Of a DNA stretch of 51,741 nucleotides, positions 17,558 through 27,082 are shown in pieces (position 1 is the first letter of the stretch; each line of letters begins with the position of its first letter). A program made the translations under genes and the position numbers. Location: positions 31,857 to 83,597 of the forward strand of contig LWTK01000047.1 in assembly GCA_003326205.1 (NCBI GenBank), written 5' to 3'. Below the pieces are notes generated by a model. The model saw nothing but the letters and a program-made list of their open reading frames with translations, was not told the origin of the DNA and did not search any database. The DNA is from Nostoc sp. ATCC 43529 (GTDB taxonomy: Bacteria; Cyanobacteriota; Cyanobacteriia; Cyanobacteriales; Nostocaceae).

Positions 17558-18179
17558 TACAAAAAAAATTTTAAATAATCGCTCTAGTAGTGGTTTTACG
17601 ATACTTGAAACTCTAGTAATTATTGTATTAATTGGTATATTAGCCGCACTGGGAATACCAAACTGGATAACTTTTGTGGCTACTCGCCAGCTTAACACTG
17701 CTCAAAGCGAAGTTTACTATGCGATACGCCAAGCCCAAAGGGAAGCCATTAAGGAAAAATTGGCTTGGCAAGCTAGTTTTCGCATACAAGATGGTGTTGT
17801 GCAATGGACAGTTCATCAAGCACAAACAGGCCAGTTCATTTCTGATGCTGTTAAAAACAATAGCAATCTCTGGCACAATTTTGAGTCAAACGTTCGTATT
17901 GATGAACAAGAAAATAATAAAGGAAAAAAAGAGACAACTTTACGGAAACAGACTTCACACCAAATGTGGCGAGTTGTATTTAATTATCAAGGTTGTCCTA
18001 TCTATGAGGTTGGAGATGAATGTATTAACACATCACTAGAAACACTTGGACAGATAACCCTATATAGCCAAAATGCCGGAAAAGCTAGGCGTTGTGTGTA
18101 TGTCTCTACGATTTTAGGGGCAATAAAAACTGGAAAAGAGAATCTGAGAGCCAACGAGAACGATAAGTATTGCTATTAA
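17523..18179 (+). CDS. hpsH: Pseudopilin, GspH/FimT-like (hpsH position)
   Basis: The 218-residue protein has the prepilin signal SSSG|FTILETLVIIVLIGIL, with cleavage after Gly24 and Glu29 at +5. It continues AALGIPNWITFVATRQLN, close to the same part of the pseudopilin at 13660-14346. The Cys residues near the end (ARRCVYVS) match KRCIIV there, so the two probably arose by duplication. The start lies inside the end of the glycosyltransferase gene (35-bp overlap), and no better start exists downstream before the signal. It is the fourth Glu+5 pseudopilin of the cluster. Confidence 0.78.
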   Translation: MNTQVHLPSLVNTKKILNNRSSSGFTILETLVIIVLIGILAALGIPNWITFVATRQLNTAQSEVYYAIRQAQREAIKEKLAWQASFRIQDGVVQWTVHQAQTGQFISDAVKNNSNLWHNFESNVRIDEQENNKGKKETTLRKQTSHQMWRVVFNYQGCPIYEVGDECINTSLETLGQITLYSQNAGKARRCVYVSTILGAIKTGKENLRANENDKYCY

Positions 18180-18211
18180 GATATTCTTAGTTTACTCAAA
18201 TAAGGTATTGC

Positions 18212-18847
18212 GTGCTGAACTTTACAGCAAGCTCAAAACAACGCTTAATTATTTTCACTCGCTACCCAGAACCAGGCAAGACGAAAACCCGACTGATACC
18301 TGTTTTAGGATCTGTTGGCGCGGCTAATCTTCAACGCCAAATGACTGAACATACAATATTGCAAGTTAAAGAATTACAAAAAGTAATTGATATATCTGTA
18401 GCAGTGTGGTACTCAGGTGGTGATTTGCGACTTATGCAAGAATGGTTGGGGTTGGATTTAGTTTACCAGCCTCAAGGCGAAGGGGATCTAGGTTCGCGGA
18501 TGGAGCGATCGCTCCTCCAGGCTTTTCAATCTGGTGCAGAAAAAGCAATTATCATCGGTACAGATTGTCCTGGACTAAATGCCCAAATTTTAGCAATAGC
18601 CTTTGATAAGTTACGCACCTTTGACCTTGTACTTGGGCCAGCGATGGACGGTGGATATTACTTAATTGGTTTGCGGCAACCCATTCCAGAGTTATTCGCT
18701 AACATCGAGTGGGGAACTGCTCAAGTATTCCAAAGAACTTTGGAGATTGCTCAGAACCTTAATTTATCACATATGAATTTAGTGCCTTTAGCCGACATTG
18801 ACCGACCAGAGGATCTGTCAATTTGGGAACAAGTGTTTATGGAGTAG
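18212..18847 (+). CDS. hpsI: TIGR04282/DUF2064-type glycosyltransferase-like protein (hpsI position)
   Basis: The start is a GTG preceded by AAGG. The 211-residue protein contains LIIFTRYPEPGKTKTRLIP, a nucleotidyl/glycosyl-transferase N-terminus. It also has IIGTDCPGLNAQ with the metal-binding Asp, and LGPAMDGGYYLIGL. This is the pattern of the TIGR04282 family (DUF2064), related to MobA/CofC-type nucleotidyltransferases and annotated in some species as arsenosugar glycosyltransferase. In the hps setting it more likely handles a sugar or activated sugar. It is 32 bp after the pseudopilin gene. Confidence 0.78.
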   Translation: MLNFTASSKQRLIIFTRYPEPGKTKTRLIPVLGSVGAANLQRQMTEHTILQVKELQKVIDISVAVWYSGGDLRLMQEWLGLDLVYQPQGEGDLGSRMERSLLQAFQSGAEKAIIIGTDCPGLNAQILAIAFDKLRTFDLVLGPAMDGGYYLIGLRQPIPELFANIEWGTAQVFQRTLEIAQNLNLSHMNLVPLADIDRPEDLSIWEQVFME

Positions 18848-19172
18848 TAATAAGCGATGTGGAGACGCAAATAAGAAGTTAAAATTTTTGGCTCTTTTTG
18901 CCGTTGGATATGTAACTCCCCCACTTCTGGAAGAAGTCAGGGATCTTAATCTACAGCCTCACATTAGCTTCGTATCTTCAAATACTAGGAATTTCCTGAA
19001 GACACTGGCCATAACAAATGTTACTCTGGTCTAGTTGAAAACCAAGAGGCAGAGAAGTTCACAATTATTGAATCTGCTTCCTGTTTCTATAGAACAGTTA
19101 CGGTTATGGGCACAATATTCGAGTAACTTGAAATATGAAAATCATTCGTATTTACTGCAAGTTTGAAAAACT
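18848..19172. other. Gap between hpsI and hpsJ, no gene seen
   Basis: About 325 bp hold only a weak 78-codon frame (18798-19034) that begins inside hpsI and has no ribosome-binding site. I see no strong hairpin or repeat. A separate promoter for hpsJ-hpsK could lie here. Confidence 0.4.
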
Positions 19173-20015
19173 ATGGTTAACCGTTTTACTTCCGTGAGTA
19201 CTGCCCTCACTGTTAAGGTAGTTGGAATAATCTGCATTTTGTCGTTTTTTGTTGACTTTTTGATTCTCTTGTTGCCCTTTCAACCAACCGATCGCGGATG
19301 GCAAATAAATTTGGCAACAGCGCTAGTGGATCGGGGAATTGTTCCTTTGGTAGGCTTGGGGCTTTTGTTCGCTGGCCATTGGATTGATAGCGCTGATGCA
19401 GGAAGCGATCGCCCCCAAGGTGTTGATTTAAGATTTCCGGCTCTAATTCTCTCAAGTATCTTAGGCTTGATGTTCTTATTGATTTTTCCTCTGCATCTGA
19501 ATAATGTGAATCAAGCCAAAACTCAAACAGTTAACCGAATCATCCAAGAAGCAGATCAGGCAGAAAATCAACTTAACAATCGCTTATCGCAATTGCAAGC
19601 ACAACTAAATACTGAACAAGGAAAAGCTCAGCTAGAACAGCTGCGGAATCAAACCAAAGCTCAGTTTACCGAACTACTCAGCGATGAGCAAAGATACAAG
19701 CAAGCACTTGAAAGCGCCCAAGTTCCTCCAGCCATTAAGGATTTACTAAAAAAGGCTAAAACAGATCCCCAAGCACTTGACAAAGCGATCGAACAACAAA
19801 CAGATATTCAGACCCTGAGAACTCAACAATTAAGCCAAATTCGCCAACGCAGGGATGAAACTGAGAAACAAGCTAAAGATAGTGCATGGAAATCTGGATT
19901 GCGGATTGGTATTAGCAGTTTGCTGTTGTCTATTGGTTACATTATCATCGGCTGGACAGGCCTAAGAAGCAGGGGTGCTTTACAAGGTGGTAAACCCAAA
20001 GCTACTGCACGCTAA
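19173..20015 (+). CDS. hpsJ: HpsJ family membrane coiled-coil protein
   Basis: The 280-residue protein has three N-terminal membrane segments (about 10-33, 48-66 and 83-106). A long Gln/Lys/Glu-rich coiled coil follows (about 110-235), with NQLNNRLSQLQAQLNTEQGK. A final membrane helix lies near 240-262. This layout matches the HpsJ family, first named in the hps locus and also found near cyanoexosortase genes. The coiled coil would sit on one side of the membrane as a scaffold, which is inference. It is separated from hpsI by 325 bp and precedes a glycosyltransferase gene. Confidence 0.72.
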   Translation: MVNRFTSVSTALTVKVVGIICILSFFVDFLILLLPFQPTDRGWQINLATALVDRGIVPLVGLGLLFAGHWIDSADAGSDRPQGVDLRFPALILSSILGLMFLLIFPLHLNNVNQAKTQTVNRIIQEADQAENQLNNRLSQLQAQLNTEQGKAQLEQLRNQTKAQFTELLSDEQRYKQALESAQVPPAIKDLLKKAKTDPQALDKAIEQQTDIQTLRTQQLSQIRQRRDETEKQAKDSAWKSGLRIGISSLLLSIGYIIIGWTGLRSRGALQGGKPKATAR

Positions 20016-20070
20016 TTAATTTTTTCGGGAGATGGGGAGATGGGGGAGTAGGGGAAGAATAACTAATGAC

Positions 20071-20113
20071 TCCTAACTCCTAACTCCTAACTTTTAACTT
20101 TTAACTTTTAACT
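20071..20113. repeat. Heptanucleotide tandem repeat TAACTCC/TAACTTT
   Basis: Six consecutive 7-mers (TAACTCC then TAACTTT types) lie just upstream of the next glycosyltransferase gene. They are typical short tandem repeats of heterocystous cyanobacteria. Confidence 0.75.
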
Positions 20114-20127
20114 ATAAAACCTGGGGA

Positions 20128-21036
20128 ATGTTCTCAATTTACATACTGACATATAACGAAGAACTAGATATTGCTGCTTGTATCGAATCGGCGATGCTAT
20201 CTGATGACATCATTGTTGTAGACTCATGCAGTAGCGATCGCACTGTGGAAATTGCTAATCGCTATCCCATCCGCGTTGTCCAGCACGCCTTTGAAAGCCA
20301 CGGACGCCAACGCACCTGGATGTTAGAGTCTATTCCCCCAAAGCATGAATGGGTTTACATTCTGGAAGCTGATGAACGAATGACACCGGAACTGTTCGCG
20401 GAATGTCAAAAGGCAATTCAGAGTCCAGACTACATCGGGTACTATGTGGCTGAACGCGTTATGTTTATGAATCGTTGGATTCGCTACAGCACGCAGTATC
20501 CCCGTTATCAAATGCGCCTGTTTCGTCATGGTAAAGTTTGGTTTACTGACTATGGCCACACTGAACGAGAAGTTTGTGACGGTGCAACTAGCTTTTTAAA
20601 AGAAACATACCCCCACTACACTTGTAGCAAAGGCTTAAGTCGCTGGATTGAAAAACATAACCGTTATTCCACTGATGAAGCTCAAGAAACTTTATATCAA
20701 TTAGAACAAGGAAAGATAAACTGGCGAGAGTTATTTTTTGGCAAATCAGAAGTTGAAAGACGCCGTGCGCTAAAAGATTTGTCTTTGCGTTTACCTGCTA
20801 GACCTTTGTTACGCTTTATATATATGTATTTTCTATTGGGCGGTTGCTTAGACGGAGGTGCCGGTCTTGCTTGGTGTACATTGCAAGCATTCTACGAATA
20901 CTTGATTTTGCTCAAAGTTTGGGAAATGAAGTATCTACCAAAACCTGACTTAAACTTAGCAGCAACTCTGGCTCAGGAAAGTACACAACAGGTGCAGTGT
21001 ACGACTTCAGAAACCACACGTGCTGATGCAGTATAA
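20128..21036 (+). CDS. hpsK: Family 2 glycosyltransferase, WaaE/KdtX-like (hpsK position)
   Basis: The 302-residue protein begins FSIYILTYNEELDIAACIES, then VVDSCSSDRTVEIA, and has EADERMTPEL as the acidic metal-binding region. This is the GT2 subgroup that includes LPS core WaaE/KdtX-type enzymes. A conserved segment LSRWIEKHNRYSTDEA lies past the catalytic domain. A hydrophobic stretch near 228-250 (LLRFIYMYFLLGGCLDGGAG) suggests membrane contact. GGGGAATG includes the ATG, with no clearer start upstream. Its place after hpsJ makes hpsK likely; the symbol rests on remembered gene order. Confidence 0.75.
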   Translation: MFSIYILTYNEELDIAACIESAMLSDDIIVVDSCSSDRTVEIANRYPIRVVQHAFESHGRQRTWMLESIPPKHEWVYILEADERMTPELFAECQKAIQSPDYIGYYVAERVMFMNRWIRYSTQYPRYQMRLFRHGKVWFTDYGHTEREVCDGATSFLKETYPHYTCSKGLSRWIEKHNRYSTDEAQETLYQLEQGKINWRELFFGKSEVERRRALKDLSLRLPARPLLRFIYMYFLLGGCLDGGAGLAWCTLQAFYEYLILLKVWEMKYLPKPDLNLAATLAQESTQQVQCTTSETTRADAV

Positions 21037-21115
21037 AGTCTGAAGATGCTGCGTTGAGCAAAGCCCTTACTGTAAGCATCGCATTTATCACAATTGACAA
21101 GCAAATAGCCATTTG

Positions 21116-21148
21116 TAGGGGCGCACAGATGACAGATGTGCGCCCCTA
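21116..21148. terminator. Palindrome after hpsK, 12-bp stem
   Basis: TAGGGGCGCACA, a 9-base loop and TGTGCGCCCCTA form a perfect stem 80 bp after the hpsK stop. No T-run follows. It may close the hps transcript or be a dispersed palindromic repeat of the same kind as the one after metH. Confidence 0.5.
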
Positions 21149-21453
21149 TGCGTGCTTTGTTTATAATAAGTTAATATTTTTAACGGAGCTTTTTCAGAAA
21201 AGCTACTCCCGTCGATGTGTCAGCCATTTACTAAACAAAATAATTCTTCAGCTTACCTCATCGTGCTTTCAGAAGCATGAGCAACTTTTCATTCAACGCG
21301 GTAAATTAGTAATAACTTGAGAGACTTGTAACAATCATTTACAAGTTTTACAAATAAAAGTAACATCCTCTCAGAATAGCCAGTCGTTATTCGGTTAGTT
21401 GATGTCTGTGTGTATCCTTGTAGGAAAATAGCTTAAAACAGGAGAATCGGCGC
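21149..21453. other. Intergenic region before DUF502 gene
   Basis: About 300 bp without a gene. An imperfect dyad ACTTGTAACAATCATTTACAAGT (about 21327-21349) could be a regulatory site. I see nothing else. Confidence 0.35.
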
Positions 21454-22167
21454 TTGGTAATGGATCGCCTAAAGCAGGATTTAAAAAATGACCTGATTGC
21501 TGGTTTGTTGGTAGTAATTCCCCTAGCAACTACCATCTGGCTAACAATTACCATTGCTACTTGGGTAATCAACTTTCTCACCCAAATTCCCAAACAACTG
21601 AATCCCTTTGATGGATTACATCCAATACTGGTAAATATACTTAATTTGTTCGTAGGTCTAGCCGTACCATTGCTGAGTATTCTTGTGATTGGATTAATGG
21701 CTAGGAACATTGCTGGACGTTGGTTGTTAGATTTTGGTGAGCGTTTATTACAGGCAATTCCTCTAGCTGGACAGGTATACAAAACACTTAAGCAGCTTTT
21801 AGAAACAATACTAAAAGATTCCAATGGTAAGTTTCGGCGTGTAGTTTTAGTAGAGTATCCCCGTCGAGGAATTTGGGCGATCGCCTTTGTAACTGGTGCA
21901 ATCAGCGGTGATATCCAAGCTCAAATGTCTCGTCCGATGCTGAGTGTTTTTATTCCCACCACCCCAAATCCGACTACTGGATGGTATGCAGCGATTCCTG
22001 AGGATGAGGTGGTGAACCTCTCCATGTCCATTGAAGACGCTTTTAAAATAGTCGTGTCAGGTGGAATTGTCGCCCCTAATACGCCGTTGATTTTACCCAA
22101 AGAATCCACGTTGGAAATGAAACACGACCAAATCAGACAGCAAGTTATTCACGTAGAAGAAACTTAA
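21454..22167 (+). CDS. DUF502 family membrane protein
   Basis: The 237-residue protein starts with DRLKQDLKNDLIAGLLVVIP and has two hydrophobic hairpin segments (about 13-40 and 55-85). LLQAIPLAGQVYKTLKQLLE and a soluble domain follow, with VVLVEYPRRGIWAIAFVTG and FIPTTPNPTTGW, all typical of DUF502, a family of unknown function. GGAG at 21441-21444 is 9 nt from a TTG start and 15 nt from the ATG at 21460, so the TTG is preferred, though not certain. It leads a group with nusB and ftsY, an order I associate with cyanobacteria. Confidence 0.83.
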   Translation: MVMDRLKQDLKNDLIAGLLVVIPLATTIWLTITIATWVINFLTQIPKQLNPFDGLHPILVNILNLFVGLAVPLLSILVIGLMARNIAGRWLLDFGERLLQAIPLAGQVYKTLKQLLETILKDSNGKFRRVVLVEYPRRGIWAIAFVTGAISGDIQAQMSRPMLSVFIPTTPNPTTGWYAAIPEDEVVNLSMSIEDAFKIVVSGGIVAPNTPLILPKESTLEMKHDQIRQQVIHVEET

Positions 22168-22289
22168 ACTCTATCTGGCAAAGTCACAAGCAAATGCGTA
22201 ATTTTGTTGTTTGACTGTGCCAAAATTGATAGACTTATAAGCTTGTCACGCCTGGTTAATCAATCAAAGCACAATCACCCCTCACTTTT

Positions 22290-22931
22290 ATGCAACCTCG
22301 TAAACCCCAGCAAATTGCTCGTGAATTGGCACTTTTAAGCCTTAGCCAACTGCCAGTCAGCCCAAAAAAATTAGATAAATTGGAAGACGAGCAACTAGTA
22401 TCAAAGTTGGTGCTAGGAGCAGTACGCACCTTGACTTCAGAAGTACAAGATACCCTAAATAACGCCGCAGGTGAACTACAACGCAGTAACGATCGCCTTT
22501 TGAGCAGCCAAACTCGCGCCTCCGATCTGAATACTGCTAGAACAATGCTGCAAGAGGCGATCGCATGTACCCAGACAGCAATTAATCAGTTGGGTACTGC
22601 TGTTGATTTTCCAGAATTAATTCAGCTAGCTAATCAGGACAAGGGAGTTCGCAATTACGCTAAAGAGCTTGTAATTACAGTCAACGAAAATCGACAAATT
22701 ATAGATGAACTCATATCCAATGCCCTGGTAGATTGGCAAGTAACTCGCCTTGCTCAAATTGACCGGGATATTTTGCAAATCGCTGTAGCAGAAATGAAAT
22801 TCTTAGGAGTTCCAGATAGCATTGCCATTAACGAAGCAGTGGAGCTAGCGAAACGGTACAGTGGAGACGAAGGTCATCGGTTTATTAATGGTGTTTTACG
22901 CCGAGTTAGCGAGCAGAAAAAAAGTGCATAG
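22290..22931 (+). CDS. nusB: Transcription antitermination factor NusB
   Basis: The 213-residue protein begins with QPRKPQQIARELALLSLSQL, the RNA-binding helix of NusB. It ends with IAVAEMKFLGVPDSIAINEA and VELAKRYSGDEGHRFINGVL, the C-terminal helices that are most conserved. A cyanobacterial insertion of about 70 residues in the middle (helices with Gln/Asn) makes it longer than the E. coli protein (139 residues). NusB binds boxA RNA with NusE/S10 to prevent termination in rRNA operons. It lies between a DUF502 gene and ftsY, each with gaps of 120-165 bp. Confidence 0.93.
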   Translation: MQPRKPQQIARELALLSLSQLPVSPKKLDKLEDEQLVSKLVLGAVRTLTSEVQDTLNNAAGELQRSNDRLLSSQTRASDLNTARTMLQEAIACTQTAINQLGTAVDFPELIQLANQDKGVRNYAKELVITVNENRQIIDELISNALVDWQVTRLAQIDRDILQIAVAEMKFLGVPDSIAINEAVELAKRYSGDEGHRFINGVLRRVSEQKKSA

Positions 22932-23095
22932 TGTTTTATACTTAGTTTCCGAAGTCAGGGGAATGAGGGAGTAGGGAGTAGGAATTAGAAAATCAATATT
23001 TAGGAGTACTTTCACGGTACCCAATGCCCTATGTCCCCATGCCCAAGTTAAATTAAACTCATAATTCGTAACTTATAACAACTAATATTGCTGCA

Positions 23096-24718
23096 ATGGT
23101 TTTTAATTGGTTCCGCCGTCAATATAATGATTCCTCTGACACCCCCTCTGACCAGAAGCAGGAAGAAACTACTCCTGTACAAGAACCCCAACCAGAGACA
23201 GCCGAAACTTCGTCAGATACAACAGCAGACTTGTTAGCGTTTGCTAAAGCTGCTTACAAAAATATCCAACAAAAACAACAATCTCAGCCAGTAGAAACTC
23301 CTCCTGATTCAGCAGATACCCCAGCGTCATCAGAAGTAGCTGAAACGGCAACTTCTCAGGTAGAAACTCAAGTCAATGAGGAACCTAGTGTCATAAGCCC
23401 AGAAGCAACCCAGGCAGAAGATATCCAAACAACCACAGAAGAAGAAACTACAGAAAATTCTTTAGTGGTTGCAATCACTGATGAGGCAGATGTCCAAAGC
23501 TCAGAATTAACCACAAGTGAACCACAGACAACACCCGTAGAACCGCTAACTACGCCAGAGGCAACACAGCCAACAGCACCATCCTTTTTAGAACGCGCGG
23601 CGGCGGAACGGCAAGCAAAGCTGGAACAACTCATAGCCAGTGCTATTGAAGTCCCAGAACCAGATGTAGTACAGCCAGCATCAAAGACAGAAGAGGAAAT
23701 CCCCGAACTGGTATTTGATGATGGATTTGTCTGGTCAGCGGAAGTCCTAGCAGCCCAAGGTAGACGCGCCCAAGACGTTTCTATTGAAGAAATTACCTGG
23801 TTGAAAAAGCTGCGGCAAGGTTTAGACAAAACTCGCCGTAACATTCTCAACCAACTAAAAGCGATCGTTGGACAAGGGCCGCTTAACCAAGCTGCGGTAT
23901 CAGAAATAGAGTCGTTGCTGCTGCAAGCTGATGTGGGGGTAGAGGCGACAGATTTGATTATCGATGGGCTACAGAAAAAATTGCTCCAAGAAGTCACCCC
24001 ACCAGAAGAAGCGATCGCTTACTTGAAAAAAATCCTCCGGGATATGCTGGATGCACCAAGCAAAACATCCCACAAATCTAGCTTTGCCCCAGAAAAAGAA
24101 ACTTTAAACATTTGGTTAATCACTGGGGTAAACGGCGCAGGGAAAACCACGACTATTGGCAAAATTGCCCACTTGGGACAAAAATCTGGTTATAAATGCT
24201 TGATTGGGGCAGCAGATACTTTCCGCGCTGCTGCTGTAGAACAAGTCAAGGTTTGGGGTAGTAGAAGTGGTGTGGAAGTCATTGCCAATCCCGGAAAGAA
24301 TACAGATCCAGCAGCAGTTGTATTTGATGCGATCGCTGCCGCCCAATCGCGTCAAACAGAATTACTTCTGGTAGATACTGCTGGGCGACTGCAAAATAAG
24401 AAAAATTTAATGGACGAACTCAGTAAAATTCGGCGAATTATCGACAAAAAAGCCCCAAATGCAAAAGTAGAATCACTGTTGGTTCTAGATGCCACTTTAG
24501 GTCAAAATGGACTGCGGCAAGCCGAAGTTTTCTCCCAAGCTGCCCAACTTAGTGGCGTTGTCTTAACCAAGCTTGATGGCACTGCCAAAGGCGGTGTTGC
24601 CCTTGCCGTTGTGCAACAACTGGGTTTACCTATTCGCTTTATTGGTGCTGGCGAAGGAATCGAAGACCTCCGTCCCTTTTCTAGCTACGAGTTTGTTGAA
24701 GCCCTGTTAAGCGGTTAG
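23096..24718 (+). CDS. ftsY: Signal recognition particle receptor FtsY
   Basis: The 540-residue protein has an acidic, Thr/Glu/Pro-rich N-terminal region (about 1-200) of low complexity, then the N domain and the SRP-type GTPase G domain. The P-loop GVNGAGKTTTIGKIA starts near residue 344. DTFRAAAVEQ, DTAGRLQNKKNLMDEL and TKLDGTAKGGVAL follow in order. FtsY docks ribosomes carrying SRP at the membrane. The N-terminal region is longer and more repetitive than usual (many ETxxQ and TTPE pieces) but open throughout. It follows nusB by 164 bp. Confidence 0.95.
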   Translation: MVFNWFRRQYNDSSDTPSDQKQEETTPVQEPQPETAETSSDTTADLLAFAKAAYKNIQQKQQSQPVETPPDSADTPASSEVAETATSQVETQVNEEPSVISPEATQAEDIQTTTEEETTENSLVVAITDEADVQSSELTTSEPQTTPVEPLTTPEATQPTAPSFLERAAAERQAKLEQLIASAIEVPEPDVVQPASKTEEEIPELVFDDGFVWSAEVLAAQGRRAQDVSIEEITWLKKLRQGLDKTRRNILNQLKAIVGQGPLNQAAVSEIESLLLQADVGVEATDLIIDGLQKKLLQEVTPPEEAIAYLKKILRDMLDAPSKTSHKSSFAPEKETLNIWLITGVNGAGKTTTIGKIAHLGQKSGYKCLIGAADTFRAAAVEQVKVWGSRSGVEVIANPGKNTDPAAVVFDAIAAAQSRQTELLLVDTAGRLQNKKNLMDELSKIRRIIDKKAPNAKVESLLVLDATLGQNGLRQAEVFSQAAQLSGVVLTKLDGTAKGGVALAVVQQLGLPIRFIGAGEGIEDLRPFSSYEFVEALLSG

Positions 24719-25440
24719 TAATTCATTAAGGAAAAATTGGCAACTTGAACAGGATACGGGACATGGAGAATTTGAAATTCTGCAAAGTTGGCTTGACAGA
24801 TGGCTAGTCCAAAAAATTGAGGTTAAACTTTTTGGTTGACAAATTGATACATTTAGGAGTCACTTAATCTGGTATTATCGCTTGAATTAACCACAAACAA
24901 AATACTGGAAACAGCTTAAGTCCTAAAATCCTCAACTGATATGAGTCAAATGTCTCGACACTCTCAACTATGTTCCCACCTAATATATATTTCCGTAAGT
25001 ATCAACCAATATTTTCTGGAGTAAATCTCAAAATTTAAAGTGTTTGGTCATTAGTCATTGGTCATTATAAAAAAATGATAAAGGACAAAACCAACACTTT
25101 CTCCAAAAATCTAAGTAATTATTCTTTTATTAAAGTATTTTTACGACTTCAGAGATATGCTTTGACAATTAAGTTATGAAAAAATGAAAAACTTCGCCAA
25201 GTTTTATCCAAAAGAACTAGTTTTAAAGGGTTAGATTTTGATTAAAAATACAAAATTTAAACTGAGTAATATTCAATAAAGAATGGAATAAGCAAATAAA
25301 ATACTCATAAAAGTTACTTGTTACGTCTTTATACTCTTGCTAAAATGACAACTCTTGTCTAAATATGGTTTAGCAATGTCAAAGCCACAAAATTTATAAG
25401 TAATCTCAAACCTACCAAAATATAAAGTGTAATAAAACCT
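24719..25440. other. Long AT-rich intergenic region after ftsY
   Basis: About 720 bp without a convincing gene. A heptamer repeat TTGGTCATTAGTCATTGGTC lies near 25045. Sequence resembling a promoter (TTGACA near 24836; TATTAT near 24873) is present, but spacing is not convincing. It could hold the leader of the phosphatase gene. Confidence 0.4.
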
Positions 25441-26835
25441 GTGCCTGTGTCTCAACTGCCCTCTCAACCCACTGACAACAATAGTAGTGCCACGACTGAT
25501 GTCACACCAGTCGTGGCGCTGAAAGAACTCGTGGCAAGGTTGCACCGGGAACAGAATAAAATTCAAGATTTACTCAGTTCTTTAGGATTCGCACTTAGAA
25601 GCTTCAATAATTTGAATCAGTTTTTGGAACTGATACCGCTGATGGCAACAAGAGTCACAGATGCCGATGGCAGTGCCTTGTTTCTTTACAAACCGAATGG
25701 TCAAGTCAGGTTAGAGCAACTACACTGGCAAGATAGCCACCAGCGTAAGAATATCCGCAAGGCGCTAGAAATAGCTAGCAGTCAAATCACACTTGTGCCC
25801 AATGCTGCCCCTTTAGCAAGTGCTACGGGGATTTTGGATGACCAAATGCATCGCTATTTGGGGCCAGATGTGCAAATCTTTGGTACTGCGATTTTGGTAA
25901 AGCATACAGAACGGGGTTGGCTGTATGTTTTGAGCCGCGATCCAGAATATAGTTGGACAGAAACTAGGCAAAAGTTAGTTAGGTTAGTCGCAGATCAAAC
26001 GGCAGTAGCGATCGAAAACGATGAACTAGCTGTAGAACTGAGAAAAAAAGAACGTTTAGACCAAGAACTAGAAATTGGCGCAGAAATTCAACGGCGACTT
26101 CTGCCACGGCAATGTCCTACAATTCCTGGTGCAGTCTTAGCGGCACGTTGTAAACCTGCGAATCGAGTGGGTGGAGACTATTACGACTTTATTGCTACTA
26201 ATAACAATCAAATTCAGCCAAACGCTAAAAATAATGGGTCAGGAAGTGGTCGCTGGGGTTTGGTGATTGGAGATGTGATGGGTAAAGGTGTTCCGGCTGG
26301 GTTGATTATGACGATGATGCGGGGAATGTTACGAGGAGAAGTTTTACACGGTAATTCTCCAGCCGGAATTCTGCAAAATTTAAATCGAGTTATGTATGCG
26401 GATTTGGAAAATTCGCATCGCTTTGTAACGCTTTTTTACTCAGAATATAATCCTCATAATCGAGTTTTGTCTTATAGCAATGCGGCACACAATCCTCCTT
26501 TGTGGTGGCACGCCGCTACGAAAACTGTTAGCCGTTTAGATACTTTAGGAATGCTGATTGGTTTGGATGCTAACAGTCAATATGAAGATGCCCAGGCACA
26601 GCTAGAACCTGGAGATACAATTATTTACTATACAGATGGTCTTACGGATGCTGCTGCGGCTAGTGGCGATCGCTTTGACGAAGAAAACTTTATTGCTGAT
26701 TTCAATACGGCTTGTAAATATTGCAATGGGCCGCAGGAAATTGTCGATTATTTATTTGACCAAGTTCAGAAATTTATCGGTGCTGATAAGCAAAATACCG
26801 ATGATATGACACTGGTTGTTTTGCAAATTATTTAG
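25441..26835 (+). CDS. GAF domain/SpoIIE-type PP2C protein phosphatase (RsbU-like)
   Basis: The 464-residue protein has an N-terminal helix, a GAF domain (about 40-195) with PLMATRVTDADGSALFLY, a short coiled linker (about 197-215), and a PP2C-type SpoIIE phosphatase domain (about 225-464). Metal-binding motifs are VGGDYYDF, GDVMGKGVPAGLIMTMMRG and YYTDGLTDAAAASGD, with a final NTDDMTLVVLQI. Such proteins dephosphorylate anti-sigma-factor antagonists. No partner kinase or antagonist lies next to it. The start is a GTG with no clear Shine-Dalgarno, and a second GTG lies two codons on. Confidence 0.87.
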   Translation: MPVSQLPSQPTDNNSSATTDVTPVVALKELVARLHREQNKIQDLLSSLGFALRSFNNLNQFLELIPLMATRVTDADGSALFLYKPNGQVRLEQLHWQDSHQRKNIRKALEIASSQITLVPNAAPLASATGILDDQMHRYLGPDVQIFGTAILVKHTERGWLYVLSRDPEYSWTETRQKLVRLVADQTAVAIENDELAVELRKKERLDQELEIGAEIQRRLLPRQCPTIPGAVLAARCKPANRVGGDYYDFIATNNNQIQPNAKNNGSGSGRWGLVIGDVMGKGVPAGLIMTMMRGMLRGEVLHGNSPAGILQNLNRVMYADLENSHRFVTLFYSEYNPHNRVLSYSNAAHNPPLWWHAATKTVSRLDTLGMLIGLDANSQYEDAQAQLEPGDTIIYYTDGLTDAAAASGDRFDEENFIADFNTACKYCNGPQEIVDYLFDQVQKFIGADKQNTDDMTLVVLQII

Positions 26836-26840
26836 TTATA

Positions 26841-26897
26841 GCAGGCAATAGGCAACAGGCAATAGGCAATAGGCAACAGGCAACAGGCAACAGGCAA
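26841..26897. repeat. Heptanucleotide repeat GCAATAG/GCAACAG
   Basis: About eight 7-mers of GCAATAG and GCAACAG type follow the phosphatase stop. A complementary array (GCCTATT type) lies at 27051-27079, so the two could pair. Confidence 0.85.
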
Positions 26898-27050
26898 AGA
26901 AAGTTTATTAGTGTTGGGGTTTTACGATCAGTTTATGTCCTAAATTATGCTTCAACTGTTATGATTGCTCACTATTAAAATATATAGTAGCGGTCAGGTA
27001 GATTAAGACATCAACTGAGGATAAAATCTTTACACCAAGGTAATTTTAAG

Positions 27051-27079
27051 GCTATTGCCTATTGCCTATTGCCTATTGC
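27051..27079. repeat. Heptanucleotide repeat GCCTATT
   Basis: Four 7-mers, GCTATTGCCTATTGCCTATT and on, are complementary to the array at 26841-26897. They lie at the 3' end of plsY. Confidence 0.85.
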
Positions 27080-27082
27080 TAA

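Noticed and set aside
18798..19034. 78-codon frame after hpsI
   Set aside because: It starts inside hpsI, has no ribosome site and no recognisable features.
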